The notes under the pieces were generated by a model. It saw only the letters and a list, made by a program, of their open reading frames with translations, was not told the DNA's origin and made no database searches. This document shows positions 22,603 to 34,198 of a DNA stretch of 64,000 nucleotides, one piece after another. Where the stretch lies: the NCBI GenBank assembly GCA_022606135.1, contig JABYQN010000005.1:372001-436000 (forward strand). The letters run 5' to 3'. Origin of the DNA: Fomes fomentarius. Lineage: Eukaryota > Basidiomycota > Agaricomycetes > Polyporales > Polyporaceae. A program made the translations under genes and the position numbers. Within the stretch, counting starts at the first letter, position 1. Every line of letters begins with the position of its first letter.

Positions 22603-23338
22603 ATGGCCCACGCTGATCACACAAGAGACCCATGGTAAGCACCACTTTATTCTGTCTGCTTGCGTTCCATGCTGAATGTCTCTGTAGTCCCTGGGTCATC
22701 CTCTCCGACTTCGGTAGCGCCTTCTCCATGGGTGCCGTCGGTGGCACCATTTGGCACGGTATCAAGGGCGCACGGAACTCGCCACGAGTACGTATACTAC
22801 ATGGTACGGGTCTGCAGAGATTGACGTAGGCGTAGGGTGATCGGCTGGTCGGTGCCCTCTCTGTCATCAAAGCTCGTGCGCCGGTTACAGGTGGTAACTT
22901 TGGTGTCTGGGGTGGCATGTTTTCGACATTCGACTGTGCGGTCAAGGGCTACAGGCAAAAGGAGGATATGTGGAACGGAATTATCTCCGGTTTCTTCACC
23001 GGAGGATGTCTCGCAGCGCGAAGTGAGTCCGAGTTCCCCAAACTACGCTCTCCCTCCATCGACACCCGACGGCTTCGAGTGGGTACGATGTTGACTGTCT
23101 CTTTGTAGGTGGACCGAGGGGTGCTCTCACGTCCGCAATAGCGTGTGGTATTTTGATCAGTGTCTTCGAGGGTGTTGGTGTCCTCGTATCCAGAGTATTC
23201 AACGAGGGTACTCGTCCTCAACTACCACCACGTAAGCCCACCATTTATATCCCCCATTCATCGTCTCTGACCGTATCTCATACGATTGTATCATACTTAC
23301 GGTTGTTTGCAGTACCAGAAAACGTACAACCACATTAG
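22603..23338 (+). CDS. TIM17: mitochondrial import inner membrane translocase Tim17
   Basis: Five exons (22603-22634, 22688-22787, 22836-23022, 23109-23231, 23313-23338) give 155 residues. Tim17 is a channel-associated core subunit of the TIM23 presequence translocase. Family signatures are all present: [20 protein letters not shown] with the acidic N-terminus, [53 protein letters not shown], and a last Gly-rich membrane helix. Four hydrophobic segments with GxxxG-like patterns are expected and visible. The first exon ends inside the Cys codon of DPCPW. Confidence 0.96.
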
Positions 23339-23741
23339 TGGTACGGCACTTCGCTCGCTGACGCACCTCCGGACTTTAGATGTACCTCCCATTCTATGCT
23401 GTTTATGTTCGGTTAATCCTTCGTATCGTCGTTTCGCTGTATTGCTTGGATCCCCACTCGTACATCTCAAGACAAATATCACAAAAACACTTCTAAAGCT
23501 CTCATCATGCTTTATACGGCGTATGTAGACGTCATGGAAGCGATCTCACCTCGAGGACTTGCGACTCATGCATGACATACCTCTACATATACGTCTGAGT
23601 GTGATAAGGCTGCTTTGGCTCGTGCTGTTTCACGGTTTTGGTAGTAGTAGCGAAACTGATCAAAATAGACTTTTGAGTCAAGTATTTGATGTACAGTACA
23701 GGACAATGTACCTTTGTGACCCAGACGACAAAAATCAGAGA
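23339..23741. other. convergent 3' flanks
   Basis: Downstream region of TIM17 (+) and the WBP4-like gene (-). AT-rich; no coding exons. Confidence 0.5.
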
Positions 23742-24840
23742 CTACAACCGCCTGCCTCCTCTGCTCCCTCCACCAGCAGGCGCTTTTCGCTTCTTGAATA
23801 GGCTGCCCCCTGTTGGTGGTGGGGGCGGGGGCGCGGCCGGTGGAAGAGGCTCGGTTTTGACCTCTGACTTCAACTCCGGCAGGGTTTGATGCTCAGGTTC
23901 GGGTGCCAGTTTGTCGAGAGACTCCTCCCCCATCACACCGTCCTCCTCTACCTTGGCGTGCCCGTCCGCCTGCCCAGAGTTAGCGGTGGAGGACGCACCA
24001 GGCTTGTTCCATCCCCGTGCAGACCACTTCGGCATCTCACTCCCTTCCAGAGCTGCCCCCTGCACCATTCCTGCACTCGTCTCCGGGACCGCTTCCTTCT
24101 TCGGCTTCAACTTGATGGGCACCGCCAAGGGGTCGTAGAGCTCTCCGAGCCCTACACTTGCTGTCTTTCGCCTGAGTTTCCATCCTCGAGTGTCTTCATC
24201 ATCTGCAGGTGCGTCCGCTGGCCGCTTCTGCCCTGTTTGTGACTCCGTACTAGACTCTCCAGGTTTCTCCCCTTCGCCGTGCTCCCCACCGTCCTCGTCC
24301 TCCGGCTCCTTGGGTTGCACGATCTCAACGACTTGCCACTCTCCTGCGACGCCTTGTGTTTGCCTACGCTCAGCTTCAGCCTTTGCTCGCTCGGCATCGG
24401 GGTCCGTAAAACCCAGCGACTCCGCAGTCGAGTAGTTGGCGAATGGATTCGACGGTTTAGGCGCGGCAGTCTTTGGGGCAGCAGTTGCAGTGGAAGAGGA
24501 CGCGATAGGAGAGCCACTACTACCCGCTTTCGCAAGTCCCGTGCTGACGTCTTGGGCAAATGCTGCACTTGCTGCCTGCACAACGTATAAGCATATACAC
24601 GATAAACCACAGGATGCCAGGCAGGCGCACCTTCTCTATCCTCGCCATCTCCCGCTTCTCCTCTTCCATGTCCTGCTTGCGCTTCTCTCCAGCCTTGTAG
24701 AGGCCGCGGACAAACCGCTCGACGTTGCCTTTATGCCGGAGACCCGTTTCATGTTGTCTGCGTGAAGGTGCATCGTCGGCGATGTAGATATTGCAGTACT
24801 TGCAGAGGTACTTCTTATGCGATACCCAGTATTCAGACAT
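23742..24840 (-). CDS. U1-type zinc finger splicing factor, WBP4/FBP21-like
   Basis: Two exons on the minus strand (24840-24631 and 24575-23742) give 347 residues. The N-terminus has the matrin/U1-C type finger of WBP4/FBP21: EYWVSHKKYLCKYCNIYIAD with Cys 13 and 16, then RRQHETGLRHKGN with two His. WBP4 family proteins join spliceosomal complexes. The rest is charged and disordered, with KLRRKTASVGLGELYDPLAVP conserved-looking in the middle and a Pro7 stretch plus a Gly/Arg tail at the end. I see no WW domains, which metazoan WBP4 has; fungal relatives often lack them. Divergent from POLK. Confidence 0.8.
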
Positions 24841-25110
24841 GGTAACGTGGTAGCTGAGGGTAAAGGAGGACCGTGACCGAACCGCGGTAGGCAGTGCTTG
24901 TCGAAGGCCAAGGGCTTAGCGCTGAGAATCGTAGTCATGTGCACTTGAGAGGGGATCACGTTATCGCGCCTACACCACCAGTGAACCACGACGCGCGTCA
25001 GTGCCGACGTCGATCGCTCCTTGTCCTCTACCATCATCACCTTCTGCTAGCCCTGGTGCAAGTCCTCTCAATACAAGGCTACGAAGAGCGCGTGCATACA
25101 GGTAGCCAAG

Positions 25111-27975
25111 ATGTCCCTTCAGGACCCACCTCCCCCGACACCAGATTCGGACAGTCTGGTACGACGACTTGCAGGTCCGTCCACTACCAAGGCAGGGTAA
25201 GATCGAGAGTGTTCGTTTTGTACGGTTATAAGTTCTCATTTGTCCATTAGACTTGCGAAGGACCAAACTGAGATTAACCGTATCATTGCTGAGGCGTCCA
25301 AAGGGTCCAAATTCTATGAAGTTGGTGTTTCTCGTCCCCATTCTGAGTCACGTAAACTTTATCTCAACCAGATGTGTTTAAGAATGAGAAACGCAAAGAC
25401 AAGGACCTCACCGAGAGGATAGAACGGATACTCTGTCAACGTGAGGAAGTAATTCGAGGGGTGGACCTCAGTGCGTCATCTTCCTTCAGTACCGATTGAC
25501 GGTTCTTATAGTTCGTCAGAGAGCGTCGAGCAGGGAGTAGACAATCTGGTCAGTGTGTTACGCAAGAAGGCGTTAGTATTGGAAAAGCTTATCTTAAGTG
25601 TAGATTGCTCAATTCGAGGTGCAAAGAGATCTCTCACAGGTCATCGTCCATGTAGACATGGACGCATTCTATGCCAGTGTCGAACTGCTCGATAATCCAG
25701 ACCTTGCCTCTAAGCCATTTGGTGTACGTTCTGCGATCGTTGATACACAAGCATGAGTTCAATTGTGCTCTGCAGGTTGGCCATGGTGTGCTTACAACTG
25801 CATCATATGAAGCTCGCAAGTTCGGTGTACGCTCCGGCATGCCCGGTAAGTTGCTCGGACTAGCTTCTGTGCAGCTGCGCTCAGACATCCATCAGCATTT
25901 ATCGCAAAGAAACTTTGTCCGGAACTCGTCATCATATCCAGTCACTTTCATCGGTACTCTGAGATGTCAGGGAAGGTTATGGCAATTTTCCGACGTTACG
26001 ACCCCAACATGTGTGCCGCTGGTTGTGATGAAGGCTACCTCAAGTAAGGTCAGCTCATCATCTTTTATTCAATGCACTTATAATATCGGTTCTGCAGCAT
26101 CACTTCGTATTGCGAAGAGCACTCCCTATCTCCGGAGGAGTGCGTGTCGGAGATCAGGCGTGTCGTACACGAGGAAACCAAGTTGACCGTCAGCGCTGGA
26201 ATCGCGCCCAACAAGGTTGGTGGTGTATAAACAACATAGTTGTGTAGGCCTCTAATCGTGATTTCGAAGATGTTGGCAAAGGCGAGCCTTCAATCTGACT
26301 GCACATTCGCCTGTCGCTGACGAAGCCCTAGATATGCTCAGACAAGGCATGAGCCTGACTCTTCTCTACCTGGCGCGCGGGGCTGACTATATTTACCTAG
26401 AACAAACCTAACGGACAGTTCAAGTTGGATTTCGAGCGTCAAGCCATCAGGGCGTTCATGCACGACCTGTCCATACGGAAGGTGCCTGGTGTAGGTCGTG
26501 TGAATGAACGACTGCTCGAGTCAATCGGTATCAAGGTACCTCCTCGCAGAATTTGCTATTCCGACACATGTGCTGAAAAGTCTACGTTAAGACGTGCGGG
26601 GACATCTTCACGCAGCGTGCTACGCTGTCCTTGTTGGATAAGCAGTTCGGCCTGATGTTCCTGCTTCAAGCCTACCTAGGCATCGCCTCAAACGTGGTTG
26701 AACCCTGGCAGCGTGAAGAACGGAAGAGCATCGGTGCCGAGCGGTGAGAACCAGGACTAAACCACGACATTGATCATCTTGTCACTCATACATCATCGCA
26801 CGTAGGACATTCCATCCTATCTCGGATACTGCTAAGATACACGCTAAGCTTGACGAAGTCGCCGCCGAGCTTTCAGACGACATGACAGAAGGTGGATGGA
26901 CAGGGAAGACCATCACGTTGAAGTATAAATTGGACACTTACAAAGGCAGGTTCCTTCTTCGGCCTGATCACTGTATGTCAGGGGGGCTAAGACGTTACTA
27001 GTCTTCACTCGTGCCAAATCTTTGGATAAGTGGGTCTCGACACGGAAGGAAGACCTTCTCGCTGTATGTCGTCCTATAAATGTCTGGTGTCATGCCGCGT
27101 TGTTGTTGACTGGACGGATGATTAGATCGGAAAGGAGCTACTCAAGCCGGAGCTACCTCTGACACTACGACTGATCGGTCTTCGTGTAACGAAGCTCAAG
27201 GATCTGAAGGCCGAGGTGGAGTCCAAAGCTCGTGGAATCAAACGAGTACGGTTCCACATGATGACTACAAACATGCATTGCTCATCCTCTCATCCAGTTC
27301 TTTAACCTGGCCCCTTCTTCCAGTCACGGATCTCCTAGCAAAAGAAGACGGGTTGATACTACGCGGCCGGACGAAGGCGACGAAGAACTTCCTTCCCTTT
27401 CACAGGATGGCTTCGCAACTTCAATGCCAGGGTATCTCGATGATGCGGAAGCTGACGCAGAGCATCTCACCGAGGTGGACGATATGGGCGAGCTGGTACG
27501 CCAAGCTCCCGAACCGATGTCTAAGCCATGGTCATCGTCGGGTGTCCATCGTAATCGAGGAAGCGCACCAAGTAGTTCAAAGGGGCCGCCCGTCGCCACT
27601 GCCTCCACCTTGTCGAAGCCTCTGTCCACCTCATCATCTTCACCCGAACCCCATAAACCCTGCATCACATCCGCGAGTCCGACAAACCATGAACGACAGG
27701 CCGATGAAGACGTATCCGCGCCCTTGCTCGAATGCCCTCTGTGTCGCAAGAGGCTCGAAACAGATAACCAGGGGCTCAATGAACATATCGATTTCTGTCT
27801 AAGCAAGCAGGCAATTAAAGAGGCACAAGCAGCCTCGTTCCAACAGCCAAGTCGTGGTCGTGATGGCTCTTTGCCTCCCTCGAAACGAAAGCCGGGTCAC
27901 AAACCATCATCAAATCGGCAACGTACTCACGCAGATTATGGTGAAGGACTTCTCAGATTTCAGAAGCAGTCGTGA
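25111..27975 (+). CDS. POLK: DNA polymerase kappa (DinB, Y-family) with UBZ finger
   Basis: Sixteen exons give 675 residues: 25111-25196, 25251-25320, 25383-25470, 25520-25548, 25619-25723, 25776-25845, 25896-26043, 26098-26215, 26270-26281, 26332-26346, 26401-26535, 26592-26743, 26806-26945, 27002-27063, 27126-27245, 27298-27975. It is a translesion polymerase. Catalytic acidic residues lie in VHVDMDAFYASVE (Asp 104/106) and GCDEGYLNIT (Asp 194, Glu 195). Also visible: SYEARKFGVRSGM, AGIAPNKMLAKICSDKNKP, KVPGVGRVNERLLESIGI (HhH), EERKSIGAERTF, and LRLIGLRVTKLKD of the little finger. A UBZ finger CPLCxRL...HIDFC (596-617) binds ubiquitinated PCNA in homologues. Three introns have GC donors; exons 9 and 10 are 12 and 15 nt. 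The junction of exons 3 and 4 shortens the usual DLSSES block. Confidence 0.93.
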
Positions 27976-28319
27976 TCTGCCTTAGGCCACTTAGGCCCTC
28001 CATATGTTGCACTCCTATTCTTATGTATGCGAGACACTTATAACATAAGCGTGACCTTGACACTCGATTAAGAAACTCTCCGTGCGCAACATATTATATC
28101 ATCCGACTAAAAGATACTCGATATAGAATAGAATATCGCTCCTTGATATATGGAGCGAGGACACTGGGACGGCTGGTTTTAGGAGCCTGGAACAGTGTAC
28201 TATTTGAGACTCCACCTTGTCCCAATTCAAACAATTTCTGTGTACTCACCTTCTCGCTCGACGCTGAATTGGTGGGCATGAAAATGGAGTGACTAAAAAC
28301 ACAATTTATGCACAAGACA
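27976..28319. other. intergenic
   Basis: The 3' flank of POLK and the flank of the tRNA gene. AT-rich; no coding region supported. Confidence 0.5.
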
Positions 28320-28423
28320 TGATGAGAGTGGGATTCGAACCCACGCCCTTTCGGACCAGATGGTCTTGAATAGATTCATTCAATGCCTTAGTCTGGCGCC
28401 TTAGACCGCTCGGCCATCTCACC
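28320..28423 (-). tRNA. tRNA-Leu (AAG) with intron
   Basis: On the minus strand a full cloverleaf can be drawn. The acceptor stem GGTGAGA pairs with TCTCATC (one G-U), discriminator A. The A box is TGGCCGAGCGGTC, anticodon stem CCAGA/TCTGG with loop CTAAG, so anticodon AAG. A long type II variable arm is followed by the T arm with GGTTCGAATCC. About 20 extra bases between anticodon and 3' stem half are a nuclear tRNA intron at the canonical 37/38 position. The gene length of 104 fits. Confidence 0.92.
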
Positions 28424-28850
28424 ATACTATCGAATTTTGGTATGCTTTTATCACCTGCAAACACATGTTGAGGCCGAATAGACATGTTTGATTGGGACCA
28501 CATAGAAAAGCGATAGAACTACAATATTGTTGCTACATAGTTATACTGTCTAAGTTACATGAACGTGTAACGCTGGATATCGTCATGATGTACTACAGCT
28601 ACATAGGATAGCAAATAAGATGTTGTTCGTACTATAGTCAAGTCCGACTCCCATAGTGCAGCATCGCGGACGGCCTTGGGTACACGCAGTTGGCGGCTCC
28701 GCGATACGCATCACCAACCTAGCATACTCATAGAAGTATAAGAAGTAGAGACGCATAGCTTAGGAGACCTAGCACTGCGATCAAGACCATCTGCTGGCGT
28801 CAGTAGTAGCTTCTGGGGCTCAACCATCCTCAGCCATTCAATGGGTGACA
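28424..28850. other. intergenic
   Basis: Between tRNA-Leu and the caspase-like gene. No coding region supported. Confidence 0.45.
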
Positions 28851-28983
28851 AGGTCGACGCTACGAGGGGCCGGAGGCAGAACAATTTGTTCAGTGGACCA
28901 TGGGTATGTAGTCTTTGTTCGTGTGAAGGAGCGACCGAAGGTCAATGCCGGGGTCTTGGTAGAGGACGACCGCGTAGGCGGTA

Positions 28984-30501
28984 TCAACGTTTTTCGCGCC
29001 TTGCGTACAAATTGTTACTCTTTGCTTCCACGACGAAACAATGGATATGTACCTTTGCCGTCGGCTGTGCCGATTTTTTGCGATGCAAGCGCAAGCGGAG
29101 TCGCGCTGTTGTCTCGACGGTCTTGAGGTCGGTGCTATCCTCTGAGCTGGAAGCGCGCGACTTGCGACTGGATGGGGCGGAGGTGAGCGTATCGCGGCGC
29201 TCGACAACGATCTCGTTGGGTCTTATCTGTACCGAGATATCGGCACCCCTCGCGTCCTCGGAGTGCAGGATAGTGACGCCGTTCTTCTGCGTCACCTCTA
29301 CCGCTTTGGAAGGAACCTGATTGGTAGCACGTGAGCGACGGAAGAAGGATAGGACGGGAGATTTGACGTTGGCGTTGAAAGGACTTGAATTGTTCCGCCG
29401 GGAAACCCTAGCCCAGCCACTGCGCAGCGGATGCCGACTTGGCGATTTGGGACGCGCGAGACACCAGGTAGGGAACACGAGTGTCGCGACGTATGTGCCC
29501 AGCTGAGTGTTCAGGGAGCCGCGGTAGTTGTGGGAGTGGATAGCGAATTCGGTGCCCACCGATATCCCCTGCATTTCTCCAGCATCGATCCGCACCAACC
29601 CCTGGTCCTGGACCGAAACCGGGACGAAGCGGTCGTCGGGAGCGAACGGCACGCCATCAAAGAGGAGTCGGTCGACGTTGGCTCCACAGGAGGCAGCGTG
29701 CTGGTGGTCGCCCATGTAGGACACAAGTTCGGCGGCAATGTCGGCATAGGTGAGTTTGTGGAGAGGGCGAGCGTCTTTGAGCGACAAGAGGGCCCGAGTA
29801 AAGTTTCCACCGTCCTTGCGTTCCGTTGCGATACACCCGGCTCCGCAGGCAGCGAGGACGACATGAGAGTCGGAAGTCATCCCGGTGAAGCCTCGGTTGG
29901 CCACGTGCCCCAGCGTGCGCGGAACCGCGCTGCGCCAGAGCCCCGCACGGAGATCCTCGGAGGTGGCTTTGCGCGTCGGAGTGAAGCGAGTGTAACGACG
30001 CTCCTTGGAATCGTCGGAGTTGATAGATGGGAGGCAGAAACAGGCGTCGAGAATGAGGGTGATATTGTCGCCCTTGACTCCGGCGAGCTCTTGGAACATG
30101 GTGTGGAGCGAGCGATCGGATATCCCGACGATGGTTGAGCCCTTCGAGGGCTTCGTATCGTAGTCATAGGTACAAAGGACGGGGACTTCGCCGCGGGGGC
30201 GGTCGGACCAACCAGGTGGCGCAGGGATACTACTACCGTGGCCGGCGAAGTAGAAGATCATAGCATCTCCCGGCTCGATTGCGGAGTTGCTGAGGAAATG
30301 GCTCGAAAAACGTTCTTCGATGTTGCGCTTCGTCGCCTGCGAGTCGAGGAGCGTGCAGATATTTCGGCGGGGGACTTGAAGGTCGTGGATGAGCCAACGC
30401 TCGATGCTGCAAGCGTCGTCAACCGCGGCATTCAGGTTCCAGACATTTCCGGACTGGTATTTATCGATACCGACGATGATGGCAAAGACCTGTCCTGCCA
30501 T
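28984..30501 (-). CDS. caspase-like (peptidase C14) domain protein
   Basis: One open frame of 505 codons from an ATG at 30501. The N-terminal 260 residues are a caspase/metacaspase fold: FAIIVGIDKY strand, LNAAVDDACSIERWL helix, GDAMIFYFAGHGS with the catalytic His, and NITLILDACFC where the catalytic Cys is expected. Most relatives have DxCHSGS there; here the HSGS part is replaced. Such caspase-domain proteins are multiplied in Agaricomycetes and their roles are mostly unknown. The frame ends at 28984 after NNLYARREKR. In the next frame, 29020-28890, a segment KNVDTAYAVVLYQDPG looks like the usual continuation, so the 3' end may hold an unrecognised intron or a frameshift. The protein may therefore be longer than shown, or defective. 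Confidence 0.72.
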   Translation of the reverse strand: MAGQVFAIIVGIDKYQSGNVWNLNAAVDDACSIERWLIHDLQVPRRNICTLLDSQATKRNIEERFSSHFLSNSAIEPGDAMIFYFAGHGSSIPAPPGWSDRPRGEVPVLCTYDYDTKPSKGSTIVGISDRSLHTMFQELAGVKGDNITLILDACFCLPSINSDDSKERRYTRFTPTRKATSEDLRAGLWRSAVPRTLGHVANRGFTGMTSDSHVVLAACGAGCIATERKDGGNFTRALLSLKDARPLHKLTYADIAAELVSYMGDHQHAASCGANVDRLLFDGVPFAPDDRFVPVSVQDQGLVRIDAGEMQGISVGTEFAIHSHNYRGSLNTQLGTYVATLVFPTWCLARPKSPSRHPLRSGWARVSRRNNSSPFNANVKSPVLSFFRRSRATNQVPSKAVEVTQKNGVTILHSEDARGADISVQIRPNEIVVERRDTLTSAPSSRKSRASSSEDSTDLKTVETTARLRLRLHRKKSAQPTAKVHIHCFVVEAKSNNLYARREKR

Positions 30502-31758
30502 GACCTACGACTCTGTGCTCAGCAGACGATTCCGAGTTGTGCGAAACAAGCACTTACGCGTCAAGAGTAGGTAGAGGTCGCGAGACCGAGAGGTGTTTGT
30601 GGGTTGTGTTCGGGAGTTCCAGTGCTGAGAGCTGGATGACGCGACGGCGGTTTTTATACCTCACTCACCTGCTTACAATTCAGACTATCGCGCGTGTGCT
30701 GCCACGCATGAAAACTACTCTAGGATTTTGCAGCGCGCATCTCACGCGCAATGGAGCGACTGCAGGTTGTGCCGACAAACCCTTCGCTGAGGTCCACACT
30801 GGATCGACGGCGCGTCAGAAGCCAGAACCAGGCTAGGCTCAACAGGTATTGAGGAAGTGGTTGCCAGTATGGCACCCACCAAACGGAAGATCCACGGAGG
30901 GTTTGAACCAGATCCATAGGGACTCAGTGAAGGGATTCAACTAAGAACTTGACAAACAAGACCAATGTCAGCCACAGGATGGAGAGCTCCATCCCTCGTT
31001 CTCTAGTATGAGTGTATCACCGTGAGCAGCCTTGTGATCTGAACAAGCACATGAGGAGTTTGCTGCGAGGATCCAAGCGGTATGAAGACGCAGGGTTGAA
31101 GACGATTGGTATACGATGCATAATACCCATGAACATCGGCTTGGCCTCCTCATTCGTCCGACAGCGAAGCCTGGGATCCGGGCTTGGCGAGACACATAGA
31201 GTTCGTGGTGGTTCGGTGCAGAGTCTGAGTCTGATCCGAGCCGCGTGCAAGCCTGACACAAGCCCCAACGTGGCTACAACCTACGTATATACGTAGCTGG
31301 CGGGATCTGGCGGGACCCGGGTCACCTGGTCTGGCGCTTAGCCACAGCTCCCAGTCATCGCAGTAGGCACAGTACCACTCAAGTGCAAGTTCTTCTCGTT
31401 AACCGTCCCGCCCGAGCGAGCAAACAAGGTCGATTTCAAGCGCAAGTGATACCAGTGCAGTACTGTGATGAGTCTATGGACACAACTAATCGATTACTGA
31501 CCTGCCCTAAACCATCTCTCATTCAGCACAGCTTCGCGTTTGTTCTACCAGTCTTCCAAGTTGGCAGTCCCACAGAGCTACGGTCCGTGCAAGATACTTT
31601 CGTAAGTGGCTAGCATATGGACGAGCTTCAGAGAAGTGATGTTCGACTGCAGACTCAGACAGGTGGGACTATAAGTATAGCAACCATCGCGCATAACCCG
31701 GTCGAAAGACTCGACTCCTCTGGCAATCGGAGGGTACCAACCGCATAGTGTCCGCACG
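30502..31758. other. intergenic, no gene seen
   Basis: About 1.25 kb between the divergent caspase-like gene and ATG6. Small open frames on both strands lack splice-consistent or domain-like continuation. Confidence 0.5.
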
Positions 31759-33520
31759 ATGAACTTCGTTTGTCAACAATGTAAACAGCCTCTCCAAGTG
31801 AGTTGTTACGAAGCCTCATAGCAGCGAAAAAGCCTCATCACGTATGTGCGATTTTTAGCTAGACGCCTCGTTGGTGGATCTTACGCCGTCTGCGTATGAT
31901 ATTGTCGCATCGTCGTTACCACCCGCACCTTCATCTTCGCACGGACGCCAGGCGTCTGGCGCGGAGAAACTTGCTCAGCTCCCCTCTCCATCTTCCGCAA
32001 AGGCGGCATGGAGAAACTCCGTGCAGGGTGTACCGTCTTCTTCGTCTTCGAGCACCCTGTCCTCGCCCACACAACGGAAACAGCCGCAACGGCCACCTAT
32101 GCATCCCAATGAGTCATTTGTGCTATTGCAGGACAGCGTCATCCGGACAATACCGTCCAACCTGCCTGCTACACCGCACGCGAAGAAGCCGTCTGTCACC
32201 AGGGTTCGAGCTGCGGCACCCGCGGCGCCGCCGGAGGAAACTCCCTACCCGAACCCCTCGCCCCTCTCCCACCGCCTCCGCTCTTCACTGCGGTTGTTTA
32301 ATTTGCTGTCAAGTCGGACGGACCTGGATCATCCTCTATGTGCTGAATGCACGCACATCCTCCTTAACGCACTCACGCGACAGTTGGAGGAGACGAAGAA
32401 GGAACGTGATGGCTACATCGCGTTTGAAAAGGAAGTGCGGAAAGAGAAAGAGCGTGAAGGCGCAGCAGCAAGCAGCAAGGCCGAAGCCGAGGCAAAGATC
32501 GAGAGGCTCAAAGATGAGGAGCGGCTTGCAGTCGAGCAGCTCAAGGCCGCGGAGCGCGAACGGCAGCAGCTGGAAGAGGAACTCAAGAATCTCGAGCGGG
32601 AAGAGAAGACCCTTGAGGAAGAGGAGGCAGAGTTCGTCTGCGATCCGCCCCTGCTGGTCATCAGGTGTTGACGCACTTCATTACATTACAGGTTCTGGCG
32701 CCAGCACAATGCACACCTGCTCAAGGCCGCGGAGCAAGCGTCGCAGCTTGCCGCACTACGCGCAGCGTATGCCGCAGACTCTGCGGTGCTAGAGAAACTG
32801 GAGAGAACGAACGTATACAACGATGCCTTCTGCATCGGACACGACGGGGTGTTTGGAACCATCAATGGACTACGTCTCGGCCGTGTGCCTGGTGTTCCTG
32901 TGAGCCTCGTTCACTGCATTCATAGTAGCCATCTAATCAGCATACAGGTCGAGTGGGCGGAGATCAATGCAGCATGGGGCCAGACGTTGCTGCTTCTATA
33001 CACGATTGCCCGCAAGCTTGATTTCACGTTTGAGAAGTGCGTTGTCCGTGCATATCCTAAAATAACATATAGGTGCTAAGAATAGTATTTGTATAGCTAT
33101 CGACTGGTGCCCATGGGGTCTTTCTCGCGGATAGAGAAAACTACAGGCGACAAGGCGACGTACGAACTGTACGGGTCAGGAGATCTGCACTTTGGACGTC
33201 TCCTTCACAACCGTCGGTTTGACTTTGCCATGGTGGCCTTCTTAGACTGCCTCAAGCAGCTCATGGATTACGTGAAGTCGCAGGATCCGCAGGTGGACTT
33301 CCCGCATCAGTCAGTTTGACTTTCCGTTAGCCGAGATCTGCGCGAATGTGTCAACTGACGCATGGTGGCAAATTTTCCTAGGATCGTGAAGGACAAGATT
33401 GGCGAGGCATCAGTCAAGCAGCAGTTCAGCCAGGAAGAGGCGTGGACACGCGCTCTACGACACGTTTTGCTGGCGTTGAAGATCCTGCTGAAGTGGACCA
33501 CAAATGGGACCAATGGGTAG
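31759..33520 (+). CDS. ATG6: Beclin-1/Atg6 (Vps30) autophagy protein
   Basis: Six exons (31759-31797, 31859-32631, 32692-32899, 32948-33036, 33097-33309, 33382-33520) give 486 residues. Atg6 is a subunit of the Vps34 PI3-kinase complexes needed for autophagy and vacuolar sorting. The N-terminus has MNFVCQQC, and a later LCAEC provides the second CxxC pair of fungal Atg6. A disordered Ser/Pro linker precedes a long coiled coil (about 185-275). Then comes the evolutionarily conserved domain: [11 protein letters not shown] across an intron, [70 protein letters not shown] and the C-terminal LKWTTNG. The donor at 32632 was chosen because it restores EFWRQ. Confidence 0.95.
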
Positions 33521-34198
33521 GGTGTGAGCGGGGGAGGGTGCCTCGAGGAGTGTTTCTCTCATAGAACATCGTTGTGGCTCGTAGGACTGATCCAGACCTT
33601 TCGTCGCTATCATTCATTCGCTTCGCCGTGTTTATTTGTTTGTGGAGGTTGAGACTACTAAGAGCTACGTTCTGTAGTAGCTTCAATGGTCGAGAATACT
33701 AAATGTGATTGGCTCCGTGCCCACTGAGCTATGATCTGAGTCGGTTCGAATGACCGAGGTGTACCGAACCGGTGCAGTTCGTGTAACGGGAGACTCGGAG
33801 CGCGCGATCCTGTAGGAACAGGAACACATGGCCGCCTCATGTTTACGTCCTCATCGCAGCGTCAAGTTATGTGTTCTGAATCTTAGCCACCATGCATCAT
33901 CATCTCTTGCGTACCCAGAGGTCTTATTCTGCAGCTTCCCAACCAAGGGCAGACGTCTAAAGCTATAATGTCGGGAGAGCGATGAGAGAGACCGGACCGG
34001 TTCAGCTTTTTGAAGGGAACGCCCATGTGGATTGCGAATAGTCGCAACATGGCTGAGTAAGGACGTTTGTCATCTCTGTTTTTACTAAGGCCATTCTCAG
34101 GTTGAGCTCACAACAGGCTCGGGTCTCCGTGTGTCAGTCCGAACGTCACTTATCTGGCTTCTGGTCTGCCGCTCTCTGAGTCTGTGTCCTCACTCGCC
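33521..34198. other. intergenic
   Basis: Between ATG6 and the glutamate-cysteine ligase gene, same strand. No coding region or repeat seen. Confidence 0.5.

Noticed and set aside
25470..25520. apparent frameshift or non-canonical intron in POLK
   Set aside because: Using the acceptor at 25519 gives a normal 49-nt GT-AG intron in frame, at the cost of two or three residues.
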